From Dysgonomonas sp. 521 (GTDB lineage: Bacteria; Bacteroidota; Bacteroidia; Bacteroidales; Dysgonomonadaceae), in the NCBI RefSeq assembly GCF_010501055.1, contig NZ_QVMO01000019.1, positions 1-57,171 of the forward strand: 57,171 bases of DNA. The letters run 5' to 3'. The notes beneath the pieces are model-generated. The model searched no databases and had not been told where the DNA came from. It saw only the letters and a list, made by a program, of their open reading frames with translations. A program made the position numbers and the translations under genes. Numbering within the stretch: position 1 is the first letter of the stretch; each line of letters begins with the position of its first letter. Shown here one piece after another: positions 1 to 9,202 of the stretch.

Positions 1-294
1 TTTGGCCAAAGCTCCAAAAGTAAGCAAAAAAGCATTGCGCCCCGCTTCGCCGTACGACCCACCATCGGCTTGCCGGCTGAATGAAGTGATAATGGATTCA
101 TCATTCTACAGATTGGGAGATTTTGCTAGAAAGCGCCCGCACTTCATTCTACGCCGCCTGCACCGGGTGGGTACCCCGTACGCTGGCTAACGGCGCTGGC
201 TGACGCCTGATTTTCAGGGTCGTCTATCCCAATGTCATTAAGTTAAAGAAATCTTATAGCCTGTCATCCTGAACGATAGTGAAGGATCTCTTTT

Positions 295-523
295 CTTATT
301 GTCCCGAAGGGACTGAAAGTGGATAACCACGGGCAAAACCCGTGGCAGGAACTGGCTGGAAAATATGTCTCCGTAGGAGGCAAATAGCAAAAACAAATGC
401 CATTCGCCTCCTACGGAGACGGCCTCTCCCTATCCACATTTTCCACGGGTTTCACCCGTAGTTATCCATGATTAGCCCACTTCGTGGACTTAGATCCCTG
501 ACTGCAAAACAGAAGATTGATTT
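295..523 (+). repeat. Structured ~230-bp repeat, copy 1 of an inverted pair
   Basis: Almost the same sequence occurs in reverse complement at 36219-36446, with only scattered substitutions by eye. Internally it is built of palindromes: GTCTCCGTAGGAGGC pairs with GCCTCCTACGGAGAC around an A-rich loop, and an outer arm ATAACCACGGGCAAAACCCG pairs with a degenerate partner near 450-475. It encodes no protein. It is probably a palindromic intergenic element; its mechanism of spread is unknown. Confidence 0.85.
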
Positions 524-614
524 ATAAGGGTAGACAAATCCTACACCCGCAAAGCTACAAATACATAATACATTAATAATCAAACAAATATAACTCTATC
601 AAATACAATATCAG

Positions 615-648
615 AACTAAAAAAGGCCATCCTTTCAGATGACCTTTC
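615..648 (-). terminator. Rho-independent terminator of mutB
   Basis: Read on the minus strand, AAAGGTCATC and GATGGCCTTT form a 10-bp stem with one G-U pair around a short loop, followed by a run of T. It lies 27 bp past the mutB stop codon. Confidence 0.8.
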
Positions 649-674
649 TTATCAATTTATTTTGATTAACTGAA

Positions 675-2822
675 TTACTCAGCTAACAATATCTGCATAA
701 TCTGCACAGCAGCCTTCGTTACCGAAGTACCAGGCCCGAAGATAGCAGCAACACCAGCCTTATATAAGAAATCATAGTCTTGCGCAGGTATTACACCTCC
801 GGCAATCACGATGATATCTTCACGACCAAGCTTTTTCAGTTCGTTTATTACCTGAGGTACCAGTGTCTTGTGACCGGCAGCCAGAGAAGATACACCCAGT
901 ACGTTCACATCGTTTTCTACAGCCTGACGAGCAGCTTCTTCCGGCGTCTGGAACAATGGTCCCATATCCACATCGAATCCGCAATCGGCATAACCTGTAG
1001 CCACCACTTTTGCACCACGGTCGTGTCCGTCCTGCCCCATCTTAGCGATCATGATACGCGGCTGACGACCTTCTTTTTTCGCAAATTCTTCCACAAGTTC
1101 TTTTGCTTCGTGGAATGTAGGGTCTTTCTTACTTTCTGATGAATACACGCCTGATATAGTTCTGATTATTGCTTTATAACGGCCTACAACTTCCTCGCAT
1201 GCATCCGAGATTTCTCCCAGCGTAGCACGTACACGTGCTGCTTCAACAGCGAGTTCGAGCAGGTTGCCTTTCTTCGTTTTCACACACTCTGTGATGGCAG
1301 CCAGTGCTTTCTTCACAGCTTCGTTATCACGCTTCGCTTTCAGGTCGTTCAAGCGTTCGATTTGCTGGCGGCGAACTTCCGTATTGTCTACATCAAGAAT
1401 ATCGATAGGGTCTTCTTTTTCAAGGCGGTATTTATTGATACCGACAATTGTTTGCTGACCTGAGTCGATTCTTGCCTGAGTACGGGCAGCAGCTTCTTCG
1501 ATACGCATCTTCGGAAGGCCTGTTTCGATAGCTTTCGCCATACCTCCCAGTTTCTGAATTTCCTGAATGTGCTCCCATGCTTTGTGAACAAGCTCGTTGG
1601 TAAGGGTTTCCACATAGTAAGAACCAGCCCAAGGGTCGATTTCCTTCGTGATATAAGTTTCTTCCTGAATGTATATCTGCGTATTACGTGCAATACGTGC
1701 TGAGAAGTCGGTAGGTAACGCAATAGCCTCATCCAGTGCATTTGTGTGCAATGACTGGGTATGGCCAAGTGCAGAAGCCATTGCTTCGATACAAGTACGT
1801 CCCACATTGTTGAATGGATCTTGCTCTGTCAACGACCAACCTGATGTCTGAGAGTGAGTACGAAGTGCGAGTGACTTGGGATTTTTAGCTCCGAAGCTTT
1901 TCACAATCTTAGCCCACAACAGACGTCCGGCACGCATTTTAGCAATCTCCATAAAGTGATTCATACCGATAGCCCAGAAGAAAGACAGGCGAGGAGCAAA
2001 TGCATCTACGTCGATACCTGCATCGATACCCGCTTTCAGATATTCCATACCATCGGCAAGTGTGTAAGCCAACTCGATATCCGCTGTTGCCCCTGCTTCC
2101 TGCATATGGTAACCGGAGATAGAGATTGAGTTGAACTTAGGCATCTTCTGAGATGTATATTCGAAGATATCAGCAATAATCTTCATCGAAAATTCTGGTG
2201 GGTAGATATATGTATTACGCACCATAAATTCTTTCAGGATATCATTCTGGATTGTTCCGGCCATCTCTTCCAGTTTAGCACCTTGTTCAAGTCCTGCATT
2301 GATATAGAACGCAAGCACAGGGAGCACGGCACCGTTCATTGTCATTGATACTGACATCTGGTTCAACGGAATACCTTCGAACAATACTTTCATATCTTCT
2401 ACCGAGCAGATAGACACCCCGGCTTTACCCACATCACCCACTACACGAGGGTGGTCGGCATCGTAGCCACGGTGTGTAGCAAGGTCGAACGCTACAGAAA
2501 GACCTTTCTGTCCCGAAGCCAGGTTGCGGCGGTAGAAAGCATTCGATTCGGCAGCAGTAGAGAATCCTGCATACTGACGGATTGTCCACGGACGCATAGC
2601 GTACATACCTGAATATGGCCCGCGCAGGAATGGAGGAATACCGGAAGCATAGTTCAGATGCTCCATACCTTCCAAATCGTCTTTTGTATAAACAGACTTA
2701 ACCGGAATGAGCTCAGGTGTCATCCAGTCAGCTTCTATACCATTATCAGCAGTCCATTTCGCAGCATTCGTAGCAGCAAAGCCCGAACTGTTGATGTCAA
2801 TGTTTTTGAAATTAGGTTTCAT
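675..2822 (-). CDS. mutB: Methylmalonyl-CoA mutase large subunit
   Basis: This is the catalytic subunit of adenosylcobalamin-dependent methylmalonyl-CoA mutase, which interconverts succinyl-CoA and (R)-methylmalonyl-CoA in the propionate pathway in the cytosol. The 715-aa length is normal. The N-terminal two-thirds is the substrate-binding barrel. The C-terminal cobalamin domain carries D598-x-H600-x2-G603, where the histidine is the lower cobalt ligand, then SSL at 645-647 and AGG at 674-676. The partner small subunit is encoded at 4438-6324 on the same strand, but two membrane-protein genes lie between them. The CPBP gene ends 21 bp upstream, so the four genes probably share a transcript, and a hairpin terminator follows the stop codon. 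The identification is secure. Confidence 0.97.
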   Translation of the reverse strand: MKPNFKNIDINSSGFAATNAAKWTADNGIEADWMTPELIPVKSVYTKDDLEGMEHLNYASGIPPFLRGPYSGMYAMRPWTIRQYAGFSTAAESNAFYRRNLASGQKGLSVAFDLATHRGYDADHPRVVGDVGKAGVSICSVEDMKVLFEGIPLNQMSVSMTMNGAVLPVLAFYINAGLEQGAKLEEMAGTIQNDILKEFMVRNTYIYPPEFSMKIIADIFEYTSQKMPKFNSISISGYHMQEAGATADIELAYTLADGMEYLKAGIDAGIDVDAFAPRLSFFWAIGMNHFMEIAKMRAGRLLWAKIVKSFGAKNPKSLALRTHSQTSGWSLTEQDPFNNVGRTCIEAMASALGHTQSLHTNALDEAIALPTDFSARIARNTQIYIQEETYITKEIDPWAGSYYVETLTNELVHKAWEHIQEIQKLGGMAKAIETGLPKMRIEEAAARTQARIDSGQQTIVGINKYRLEKEDPIDILDVDNTEVRRQQIERLNDLKAKRDNEAVKKALAAITECVKTKKGNLLELAVEAARVRATLGEISDACEEVVGRYKAIIRTISGVYSSESKKDPTFHEAKELVEEFAKKEGRQPRIMIAKMGQDGHDRGAKVVATGYADCGFDVDMGPLFQTPEEAARQAVENDVNVLGVSSLAAGHKTLVPQVINELKKLGREDIIVIAGGVIPAQDYDFLYKAGVAAIFGPGTSVTKAAVQIMQILLAE

Positions 2823-2843
2823 ATTTATTTTTTATTTGATTAT

Positions 2844-3461
2844 TTACGATATAGGAAATAAAATAAAAACGGCTACATCCCAAATAGCATGGGATATAAG
2901 TACTGTAAGCAGGTTTCTGTTCTTCATATAAATAAAACCCCAGAAAGCTCCGCAAATCAAAGCGGCCATAAAAAGCATAAAGTTGAACGCCCAGACATGC
3001 ACTACAGCATAAATAAGAGTTGTAATAATGTATGCTTTCATACTTCCGAGTTTGCTATCGCTGAGTGTACGCTGAACATATCCCCGCCAGAATATTTCTT
3101 CGGCAGGACCTATCCAGAATAACAGCGCCAAAGCAAGAAACAATTTGTTCTGCCCTTCTTTCATGGCATACACATCGCTTACCTGCGGGTGGGCAAAATC
3201 GAAAAGCATCCCTGAGATTTCATTACCCAGATAAAATACGCCCCATAATACAACTGCGGAACCAATACCGAGAGCAACATCCTTTATATTGAATGAGAAC
3301 TGGAGTTTCCAGTCTTTCCCGAATATAAGGCTCAGGGCTGTAAGCGTTCCTGCTGCAACGAGCATTACATACCAGAAATTGATATGTGGGCTTGTCCACT
3401 GAGAGAACATTACAAACCAGAAGATGGCTGCTACTATGATTGCTCCTGCAAGTTTCTTCAT
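2844..3461 (-). CDS. CPBP-family intramembrane metalloprotease
   Basis: A 205-aa polytopic membrane protein of the CPBP (CAAX protease and bacteriocin-processing) family, also called ABI. The family signature EExxxR appears as E121-E122-I-F-W-R126. A second motif has H155, and a third has H191-x3-D195; these residues are expected to form the active site. Several hydrophobic segments span the chain. The physiological substrate cannot be read from the sequence. The start codon overlaps the stop of the upstream prenyltransferase gene by 4 bp, which suggests translational coupling. The gene lies in the middle of the methylmalonyl-CoA mutase cluster with no obvious functional link to it. Confidence 0.88.
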   Translation of the reverse strand: MKKLAGAIIVAAIFWFVMFSQWTSPHINFWYVMLVAAGTLTALSLIFGKDWKLQFSFNIKDVALGIGSAVVLWGVFYLGNEISGMLFDFAHPQVSDVYAMKEGQNKLFLALALLFWIGPAEEIFWRGYVQRTLSDSKLGSMKAYIITTLIYAVVHVWAFNFMLFMAALICGAFWGFIYMKNRNLLTVLISHAIWDVAVFILFPIS

Positions 3462-4357
3462 ATTATAATAGCGATTATCAGAGCCAGCGACAATGATGCG
3501 CTAAACACCAGTTGCAGCTGTGCTGTTCCTTTATCCAAATCGTTGATAGGGGTAACATCGTCCTCTGTCACTTGCGACATAGCCTTACAGTTCTTAATAG
3601 CTACAGGTAGCGTAATCAGAACAATAAGAGCCGGAAGCGGCAGAATATTCAATATCACCATTGCTATAATGAACACATAAGCCAGTGCTGTTAGCAAATA
3701 GTAATATATAATAGACCCTTTCACTCCTATAACCATTGCATAGGTCTTGATTTCCGCAATACGATCACTTCTCACATCCCGTGTATTATTAGCATGCAAC
3801 ACGTTAACGGTAATGAACGCCATCGGGAAGGAAACCAGAAGCAATGTCCAGTCGATATGACCAAGCATCACATAGCCTGTACCTAACATAATAGTAGGGC
3901 CATAGACGAGGAATATCAACAGGTCACCCAATGCTTTGAATTTGAAACGGTAATAAAACAGAGCGCCTATAGTACCGAATAAACCAATCCATATAAGACC
4001 GGTACCTACCTGCGATACAAGAAACAATCCAAGTACAATACCCGTTACAATAAATGTCCATCCGTATATAAGTACTTGCCGGGGCGCAAACAACTTGCTG
4101 GTAAGAATATCCGTTCCTACCTTTCCTTCTCTGTCAACACCGTATTTGTAGTCGTTGTAGTCGCTGATAAGGTTGCCTCCTGCATGAAAAATAACTGCGC
4201 CAATGATAGCTATCACACCCAACACCCAGTTAGCTTTGCTTTCGGGGTGGGTATGTATTGTGTACATCATGGCAACAAAGGCAGGAAGGGCGGATACTGT
4301 AAACGACCAGGGCCGTATAGCAATTATCCAGTCTTTCAGTGTTGGTTTAGTTTTCAT
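3458..4357 (-). CDS. UbiA-family prenyltransferase (MenA-like)
   Basis: A 299-aa integral membrane protein of the UbiA superfamily, which moves a polyprenyl chain from its diphosphate onto an aromatic or other acceptor. The first aspartate-rich motif is N62-L-I-S-D66-Y-N-D with D75 following. The second is N191-T-R-D194-x3-D198. The family resemblance is closest to 1,4-dihydroxy-2-naphthoate prenyltransferases of menaquinone synthesis, but this sequence is not the canonical MenA I would expect, so no symbol is given. The frame stays open upstream to 4543, but that extension translates a G/C-rich repeat at 4370-4430 and overlaps mutA. The ATG at 4357 begins a typical N-terminus and was chosen. 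Its stop overlaps the CPBP start by 4 bp. Confidence 0.85.
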   Translation of the reverse strand: MKTKPTLKDWIIAIRPWSFTVSALPAFVAMMYTIHTHPESKANWVLGVIAIIGAVIFHAGGNLISDYNDYKYGVDREGKVGTDILTSKLFAPRQVLIYGWTFIVTGIVLGLFLVSQVGTGLIWIGLFGTIGALFYYRFKFKALGDLLIFLVYGPTIMLGTGYVMLGHIDWTLLLVSFPMAFITVNVLHANNTRDVRSDRIAEIKTYAMVIGVKGSIIYYYLLTALAYVFIIAMVILNILPLPALIVLITLPVAIKNCKAMSQVTEDDVTPINDLDKGTAQLQLVFSASLSLALIIAIII

Positions 4358-4369
4358 TTCTATATATTT

Positions 4370-4430
4370 GGCCTCCCCAATCCCTCCGAAAGAGGGGCTA
4401 TACCTCCCTTCTGGGGAGGCTGGGAGGGGC
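4370..4430 (-). repeat. CCTCCCC-type intergenic repeat
   Basis: A short purine/pyrimidine-skewed block between mutA and the prenyltransferase, with self-complementary CCTCCCC and GGGGAGG tracts. A close relative in the same orientation lies at 16938-16997, also between two operon genes, and a degenerate one lies inside 42399-42614. As RNA it would fold into a stem-loop between the two cistrons. Confidence 0.7.
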
Positions 4431-4437
4431 GTATTAG

Positions 4438-6324
4438 TTATTCGATTCCCAGTTTTGCATTGAACATTCTCAACGTTTCGAGGACATTGCTCTTCACATT
4501 CACAAAGTGCTCTATACCCTGAGCTTTCAGGTCGTCCATACATGCAGGAGCTCCGGCTACCACAAAATGTTCTTTACCCTGTACCAGTTTATGAACTTCC
4601 GGGGCAAATGTAGCATATTCGTCATCGCTTGAGCAAAGCACGATTATATCGGCTTTCTTTTCACGGGCAGCTTTTACACCGTCCTCTACAGTCTCGAAAC
4701 CTAGGTTGTCGATAATCTTATATCCCGCGCAAGCAAAGAAGTTGCTTGAGAACTGGGCACGGGCAAGACGCATACCCAGATTACCGATAGTAAGCATGAA
4801 TACTGTGGGAGCACCATGTTTTTCGGTAGCCAGACGAAGTGCTTCGAATGCTGTACCTAAACGGTCGGTTGGTAACGGCATGTAAGGAGCATCTTTACCA
4901 CATCCACATCCGCAAGCCTCTTTTTCTACAATCTTGCTTTCCGCCTTTTCGGTGAAGTTAGGATACTGATTGGTCCCCAACAGGATTTCGCGGCGGGTAG
5001 CCAATGCTTTGAAGCGGTTGTCAGCAGAAGCCTTAACTGCATTCTGTACTGTTCCGGCTTTCAATGCTTCATAGAAACCCTTTTCATCTACTTCAAGGAA
5101 TAGCTTCCAAGCTTGTTCTGCAAGAGACTTAGTCAGGTTTTCAATATAATATGAACCTGCCGAAGGGTCGGTTATCTTATCAAAATGACATTCTTCTTTC
5201 AACAATAATTGCTGATTACGTGCTATGCGTTCAGAGAAGTCATCCGGAGTTTTATAAGTTTCGTCAAACGGACGTACTGTCAGCGAGTTGATACCGGCGA
5301 TAGTAGCCGACATAGCTTCTGTCTGGGTACGAAGCAGGTTTACATGCGCATCATATACAGTCTTGTTGAATGTAGATGTTTGTGCATGGGCATATATTTT
5401 AGCGGCGCACAGGCAGATACCTTCCGGAGACTTGTTAGGGCACTCGTTAGGACAGATTGGCTTGTATGCTTCAACGATTTCTGCCCACAACCAGCGAGCA
5501 GCACGGAATTTGGCGATTTCCATAAAGTAATTGCCACCTATACCAAAGTTGAATTTGATCTTCTTGGCAACCAATGTCGGATCTAACCCGGCTTCTACTA
5601 AAGCACTTAACAATTGATTACCATTAGCAAGAGCATAACCCAGTTCCTGATAGTTGTATGCACCTCCATCGTTTAAGGCATGTGCATTTACTGCCAGCAC
5701 ACGGAAACGAGGAAGCGGAGCGGCTGTTTTAACTATTTCCGCAGCTTTTTCTGCCCATCCTTCTACATCGCGTCCTTTTTTCAACAATGGTTTGAAAGGA
5801 TCGTAATTAACAGAACCGAAGCATTTCATTACATCAGCGCCCGATTCTTTGATATACTCAACTAAGATCTTAGTCAGTTCCAAAGATTTACGGTAACATG
5901 TACTGAAGTTTAGTTCTACTGCTTCAGGATGAATGCCTTTCAAAAGGGTTTTGATGTTTTCCTCACTTACGTCATCTCCATCGATATGGAAGCCAAGTGA
6001 AGTGATACCTTTGTTGAGTACATCAAGTGCCTTTGCATTTGCGGCCTTGAAGTCTCTTACTTCGATATCCTGCCGTGTATACCAGTCATTATCCTTCTTG
6101 GTACCACGTACATAAGGAAATTCGCCCGGAAGTGAGTCAACCGTCTTAAAGCCTTCAAGGTTTTCACTTCTGTAAAAAGGGTTTACATTGAACCCTTCGT
6201 TTGTTCTCCAAACAAGCTTTTTCTCAAAATCCGCGCCTTTGAGGTCAGCTGTGATTTTGGCCATCCATTCTTCTGTAGAAATGGGTGGAAAGTTAGAGAA
6301 AAGCTTTTCTTTCTGATTAGCCAT
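4438..6324 (-). CDS. mutA: Methylmalonyl-CoA mutase small subunit
   Basis: The 628-aa non-catalytic subunit of methylmalonyl-CoA mutase, which forms a heterodimer with MutB. It shares the barrel and a C-terminal Rossmann-like domain with MutB. The cobalamin-ligand motif DxHxxG is absent: the equivalent stretch near residue 535 reads ARAQFSSNFFACAGY, as expected for this subunit. A cysteine-rich insert (ACGCGCGKD, near residue 480) links the two parts. It is the first gene of the mut cluster. A candidate promoter lies about 135 bp upstream at 6459-6489. The assignment is based on length, family resemblance and the nearby mutB. Confidence 0.95.
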   Translation of the reverse strand: MANQKEKLFSNFPPISTEEWMAKITADLKGADFEKKLVWRTNEGFNVNPFYRSENLEGFKTVDSLPGEFPYVRGTKKDNDWYTRQDIEVRDFKAANAKALDVLNKGITSLGFHIDGDDVSEENIKTLLKGIHPEAVELNFSTCYRKSLELTKILVEYIKESGADVMKCFGSVNYDPFKPLLKKGRDVEGWAEKAAEIVKTAAPLPRFRVLAVNAHALNDGGAYNYQELGYALANGNQLLSALVEAGLDPTLVAKKIKFNFGIGGNYFMEIAKFRAARWLWAEIVEAYKPICPNECPNKSPEGICLCAAKIYAHAQTSTFNKTVYDAHVNLLRTQTEAMSATIAGINSLTVRPFDETYKTPDDFSERIARNQQLLLKEECHFDKITDPSAGSYYIENLTKSLAEQAWKLFLEVDEKGFYEALKAGTVQNAVKASADNRFKALATRREILLGTNQYPNFTEKAESKIVEKEACGCGCGKDAPYMPLPTDRLGTAFEALRLATEKHGAPTVFMLTIGNLGMRLARAQFSSNFFACAGYKIIDNLGFETVEDGVKAAREKKADIIVLCSSDDEYATFAPEVHKLVQGKEHFVVAGAPACMDDLKAQGIEHFVNVKSNVLETLRMFNAKLGIE

Positions 6325-6458
6325 GATTAATAAATTGTTTAATATATAGGTTTTATTTTATTGATTCTTAAAAGATTATACAGCAACTACCTATTTTTAC
6401 ATAAATAATATTTATAGGCACTAACATTCAAATAGTTATCCTTATTAAAAATGCAACA

Positions 6459-6489
6459 CAAAAGTAAATCATTTTGTTTGGTTAGTAAA
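6459..6489 (-). promoter_or_regulatory. Candidate promoter of mutA operon
   Basis: On the minus strand a perfect Bacteroidetes -7 element, TACTTTTG (6459-6466), is preceded after exactly 19 bp by TTTA (6486-6489), one mismatch from the -33 consensus TTTG. Transcription would start near 6452, giving a leader of about 130 nt. This is prediction from consensus only. Confidence 0.5.
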
Positions 6490-6605
6490 GTTTTCAGGGC
6501 TAAAAAAACTTAGATTCGGGGATATAATGTGTTAAGAATGGAAATTTGATATTTTATCTTCACTATTCCACTTTTAGTATAAATCTATTTATAACAATAT
6601 GTTAA

Positions 6606-6740
6606 GTACATGACAAAATTTTATATCCTGCTGTAGGGGCATCCCCTTGTGGGTGCCCGTAAACGATGACAAGCGGGCAGGGACAAGCCACTGCCCCTAC
6701 ATCGTCTCCAAATCGTGTTTGAATAATTTTTGTCATGTAC
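6606..6740 (+). mobile_element. 135-bp MITE-like element with flanking direct repeats
   Basis: The element starts with GTACATGACAAAA and ends with TTTTGTCATGTAC, a 13-bp perfect terminal inverted repeat. It is flanked on both sides by TTATAACAATATGTTAA (6589-6605 and 6741-6757), a 17-bp direct repeat that looks like an insertion duplication. Inside, GTAGGGGCA pairs with TGCCCCTAC and TGCCCGT nearly pairs with GCGGGCA, giving a nested hairpin. Its first ~92 bp recur at 39749-39840 (inverted) and 57079-57171. It has no coding capacity, so it would need a transposase encoded elsewhere. Confidence 0.85.
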
Positions 6741-6854
6741 TTATAACAATATGTTAAATATTACGATATTCATCAGGAAAAGGCGGGCAAACAAGGGATG
6801 AAGCATTGTGTAGTCTGGGAGTGTACTAAATAACAGCTTATTATATACCATGAA

Positions 6855-7079
6855 TCAGTAATAAGTCTCTGTATATATACTGTTCAGTTCTATATATAAA
6901 GAACCATTCCTATCTATCAGGCGTACTTTATTCTCCCTGCACAGCCAACCTATAGCAATAAGTATTGCAGAATCACGGGCATGTGTATAATCTCCTATTT
7001 GCCTGACAGACAATCTTCCTTTTGTAGATAGAAGCCGCCAGATATCTCCGGCACTAACTCCAATAGCATTCTTCATCAT
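6855..7079 (-). CDS. Small winged helix-turn-helix protein (DUF2582-like)
   Basis: A 74-aa protein resembling the short winged-helix proteins grouped as DUF2582. Helical segments around residues 9-40 and a basic wing (RLIDRNGSLYIEL, residues 53-65) fit a DNA-binding winged helix, where positive effectors and targets are unknown. The ATG at 7079 is followed by a second ATG one codon later, and either could be used. It stands alone, downstream of the GH26 gene's terminator and upstream of the mut cluster. Nothing nearby suggests which genes it might control. Confidence 0.75.
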   Translation of the reverse strand: MMKNAIGVSAGDIWRLLSTKGRLSVRQIGDYTHARDSAILIAIGWLCRENKVRLIDRNGSLYIELNSIYTETYY

Positions 7080-7511
7080 AAGCGTGTTGTTTTTAGGGTT
7101 TGAAATGGTTGAATTACTTACTCAATATTCTAATATTTCCTATTAAATATATTCTTAAAGTTCTTTCCGTAGAAGGCCTTACAACAAATTCGCTAATAAA
7201 TATTTATGCATTTTAGTGATACCAGTCAAAAGTACCACATCGTATTACAGACATGTATCCATTATATTAAACAATTTTGGGCACGAATTGTTCTGGAAAT
7301 CTCTGTTATACTATACAATATAACCAAATTGGATAAAATATCAAAGATTATTGGTTATAAACATATTGCTTCGAAACGGATGTTCCAATGCAAAGTTATA
7401 AAAAATAATTGTTGTAAGCACAACTTATATTAAAAATATCATAAAAAAATTAATAAAAACAGGGCATAGCACTCTGCCACACCCTGTAAAAAAACACTAC
7501 ATATCAGACAA
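7080..7511. other. Intergenic region with GH26 terminator
   Basis: A 430-bp AT-rich gap. An open frame on the plus strand at 7206-7433 has no recognisable features and is not accepted as a gene. The only clear structure is the terminator hairpin at 7454-7487. Confidence 0.55.
7454..7487 (-). terminator. Terminator of the distal GH26 gene
   Basis: On the minus strand ACAGGGTGTGGC pairs with GCTATGCCCTGT (12 bp with three G-U pairs) around AGAGT, followed by TTTTTATT. It lies about 25 bp past the GH26 stop codon and marks the downstream end of the mannan locus. Confidence 0.85.
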
Positions 7512-8639
7512 TTACTGTTTCAAATCAGTATTCATTAAAATATTCGGTTTAGCTACAAATTCTTTGAAATCGCTTGCAGATGAGTGCCCTGTAAACGGCG
7601 CATAGAAATGATCGGGCTTACCGCTCTCCCACGCATTGCGCCAGAATAACACCCATGCTATCTTATACTGGCTGATTACAGGATAAACAGCCTGTGTAAA
7701 ATAAGTAGAATCAGGGATAGACTCCATACCTGTTTCGCCAATAGTAGGTATTTTGCCCGACTTAGCGGCATAACCGGTTACGATTTTCAGATTACGGTCC
7801 ATCGCTTCCTTATATTTAACTACAGATTCGGCATTCTTGCCGGGTACATAACAGTCGTAGCCTACCATATCCACATAATCATCGCCCGGATAACGTTCAA
7901 GGAACTCAGCCTCATCTTTGGTTTCGGACGGGGAATAAGCATATAATAAGTTATGTACATCCTTCTTATCGCGCAGATGCTGTACAGTCATAATCCACAG
8001 TTGCTTATATTCCTCAGGGGTGCATTGCCCGCTCCCCCACCAGAACCATGCCCCTGTATGTTCATGATACATACGGAAGACCACAGGGATAAGATTCCCC
8101 TCATCGTCTTTCAGGTCGAGGAAAAAATCGGCCACACGGTCGAGCCAAGTCAGGTATTTAGCATGATTGGAACCGTTAGGCAGGATTGTCCTTACCACAG
8201 AGTCCTGCGCACAATCCCAGGAAGTGTTGCCTGTAACGATATTATCGCCATGCCAACTAGCTGTGGTTATACCTCCCCTGTCATAAGTCTCTTTGATATA
8301 ACGCTTCATATCGGAAAAATAAACGGAGTCGAGATTAAATTCAGCACCTATCTCAACATGCCCCAGCTCCCATCCGATAACGGCAGGATAATCGCCTGTT
8401 ACATCCTTCACATCGGAACGTCCGGCCTCTTTATACCATGAATGCCCATAAGCTAAAGCATCCTGATGCCCCAGCATAATGCCTTTGTCCAACGAGCTAA
8501 ACAGTGTATTATATAACTCAACTGTTTCTTTAGTAGCTTTTTTATCAACAGGCAATTTCATATCGGCTGTAGTTTCTTTCTGCTTACACGATGCCAGTAT
8601 CATAGCGGCAGACATTAATAACACAAAAGTTTTCTTCAT
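7512..8639 (-). CDS. GH26 beta-mannanase lipoprotein
   Basis: A 375-aa secreted glycoside hydrolase of family 26, expected to cut beta-1,4-mannosidic bonds. A lipoprotein signal with LASC puts the acylated cysteine at position 18. The GH26 active site is clear: general acid/base E193 in YHEHTGAWFWWG and nucleophile E302 in PTIGETG. The length suits a single-domain enzyme with no binding module. Some single-domain GH26 enzymes in mannan loci release mannobiose from chain ends; whether this one is exo- or endo-acting cannot be told. The frame could start six codons earlier at 8657, but the ATG at 8639 begins the signal peptide. It is separated from the GH3 gene by 550 bp of repeats, so it may have its own promoter. 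Confidence 0.93.
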   Translation of the reverse strand: MKKTFVLLMSAAMILASCKQKETTADMKLPVDKKATKETVELYNTLFSSLDKGIMLGHQDALAYGHSWYKEAGRSDVKDVTGDYPAVIGWELGHVEIGAEFNLDSVYFSDMKRYIKETYDRGGITTASWHGDNIVTGNTSWDCAQDSVVRTILPNGSNHAKYLTWLDRVADFFLDLKDDEGNLIPVVFRMYHEHTGAWFWWGSGQCTPEEYKQLWIMTVQHLRDKKDVHNLLYAYSPSETKDEAEFLERYPGDDYVDMVGYDCYVPGKNAESVVKYKEAMDRNLKIVTGYAAKSGKIPTIGETGMESIPDSTYFTQAVYPVISQYKIAWVLFWRNAWESGKPDHFYAPFTGHSSASDFKEFVAKPNILMNTDLKQ

Positions 8640-9196
8640 TATATATTCAGTTTTCAATTTATTAGAGCCTGTTTAAATTTGTAGAAACAAAACTGTGCGC
8701 TGAATGCCGTTAGGCATTATCGCTTGGTGGAAAATAAGATCAGGAAACGGGTCACATTCTGATAAGAATGCGTCCTCTTGTAGACAGTTCTCTTTTCATT
8801 ACTTAAATAGCCGATTCTCATTTAAAACAACAGACTCCCGACTAAGATCGGGAGCCGTTGAAAAACCACAATCTTTGCATAGTTTCATGATCGCTTGAAC
8901 ATACAATTCCTTACTTAAGGAAACCAACCCTCCTTATTAGAAATAATTATTTATGCCAATCAGGAGTTGAAAGATGGCTTGAAAAGCCATTTCTTCATAA
9001 CCGCGGGTCATCGACCTGCGGAAAAAGGATCAGCAATACCAGCTGTCTGAAAGACAGGGCATACTGTGTGTCCTGCTGCTTCGGGCAGGGGGTGTGTAAT
9101 TGCCCCTTGCTGCGTAAGCTACGCTGCGCTTGCATACGCTTATGAAGATTCTGCCTTTCAGGCAGGTGTTGAGCTGCTTTCAACCCCTGATTCGCA
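8640..9196. other. Repeat-rich intergenic region between GH26 and GH3
   Basis: A 550-bp gap. Near 8663-8682 is a single end (AGAGCCTGTTTAAATTT) like the termini of the elements at 42153-42338 and 48366-48558, with no partner end seen. Positions 8953-9202 hold a palindromic repeat. Nothing recognisable lies between 8690 and 8950. Confidence 0.55.
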
Positions 9197-9202
9197 TTAT
9201 TT
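8953..9202 (-). repeat. Palindromic element with GCGAATCAGGGGTTGAA ends
   Basis: The ends form an inverted repeat: ATGCCAATCAGGAGTTGAAA at about 8953 and its near complement TTTCAACCCCTGATTCGCAT at about 9179-9198. Smaller hairpins lie inside (ATGGCTTTTCAAGCCAT, CTGCCTTTCAGGCAG). Related ends occur at 36179-36474, 39872-39990 and 48142-48262. Its outer end overlaps the last few bases of the GH3 gene. Confidence 0.75.

Larger units (their letters stand above)
1..674. other. Non-coding left edge with repeat and terminator
   Basis: No gene is supported here. An open frame at 2-190 has no recognisable protein signal and looks like chance. Around 261-288 is a phrase (TGTCATCCTGAACGATAGTG) resembling repeats scattered in many bacterial genomes. 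Positions 295-523 hold one copy of a ~230-bp structured repeat whose inverted partner is at 36219-36446. The mutB terminator is at 615-648. Confidence 0.6.
6325..6854. other. Intergenic region upstream of mutA
   Basis: A 530-bp gap without a supported gene. It holds the candidate mutA promoter (6459-6489) and a small inverted-repeat element (6606-6740) flanked by direct repeats. The rest is AT-rich with nothing recognisable. Confidence 0.6.

Noticed and set aside
2..190. 62-aa open frame at the left edge
   Set aside because: No domain, signal peptide or family resemblance; it lies in DNA that looks like intergenic repeat and is cut by the window edge.
7206..7433. 75-aa open frame on the plus strand
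   Set aside because: Composition looks like chance translation of AT-rich DNA, with no family resemblance and no supporting context.
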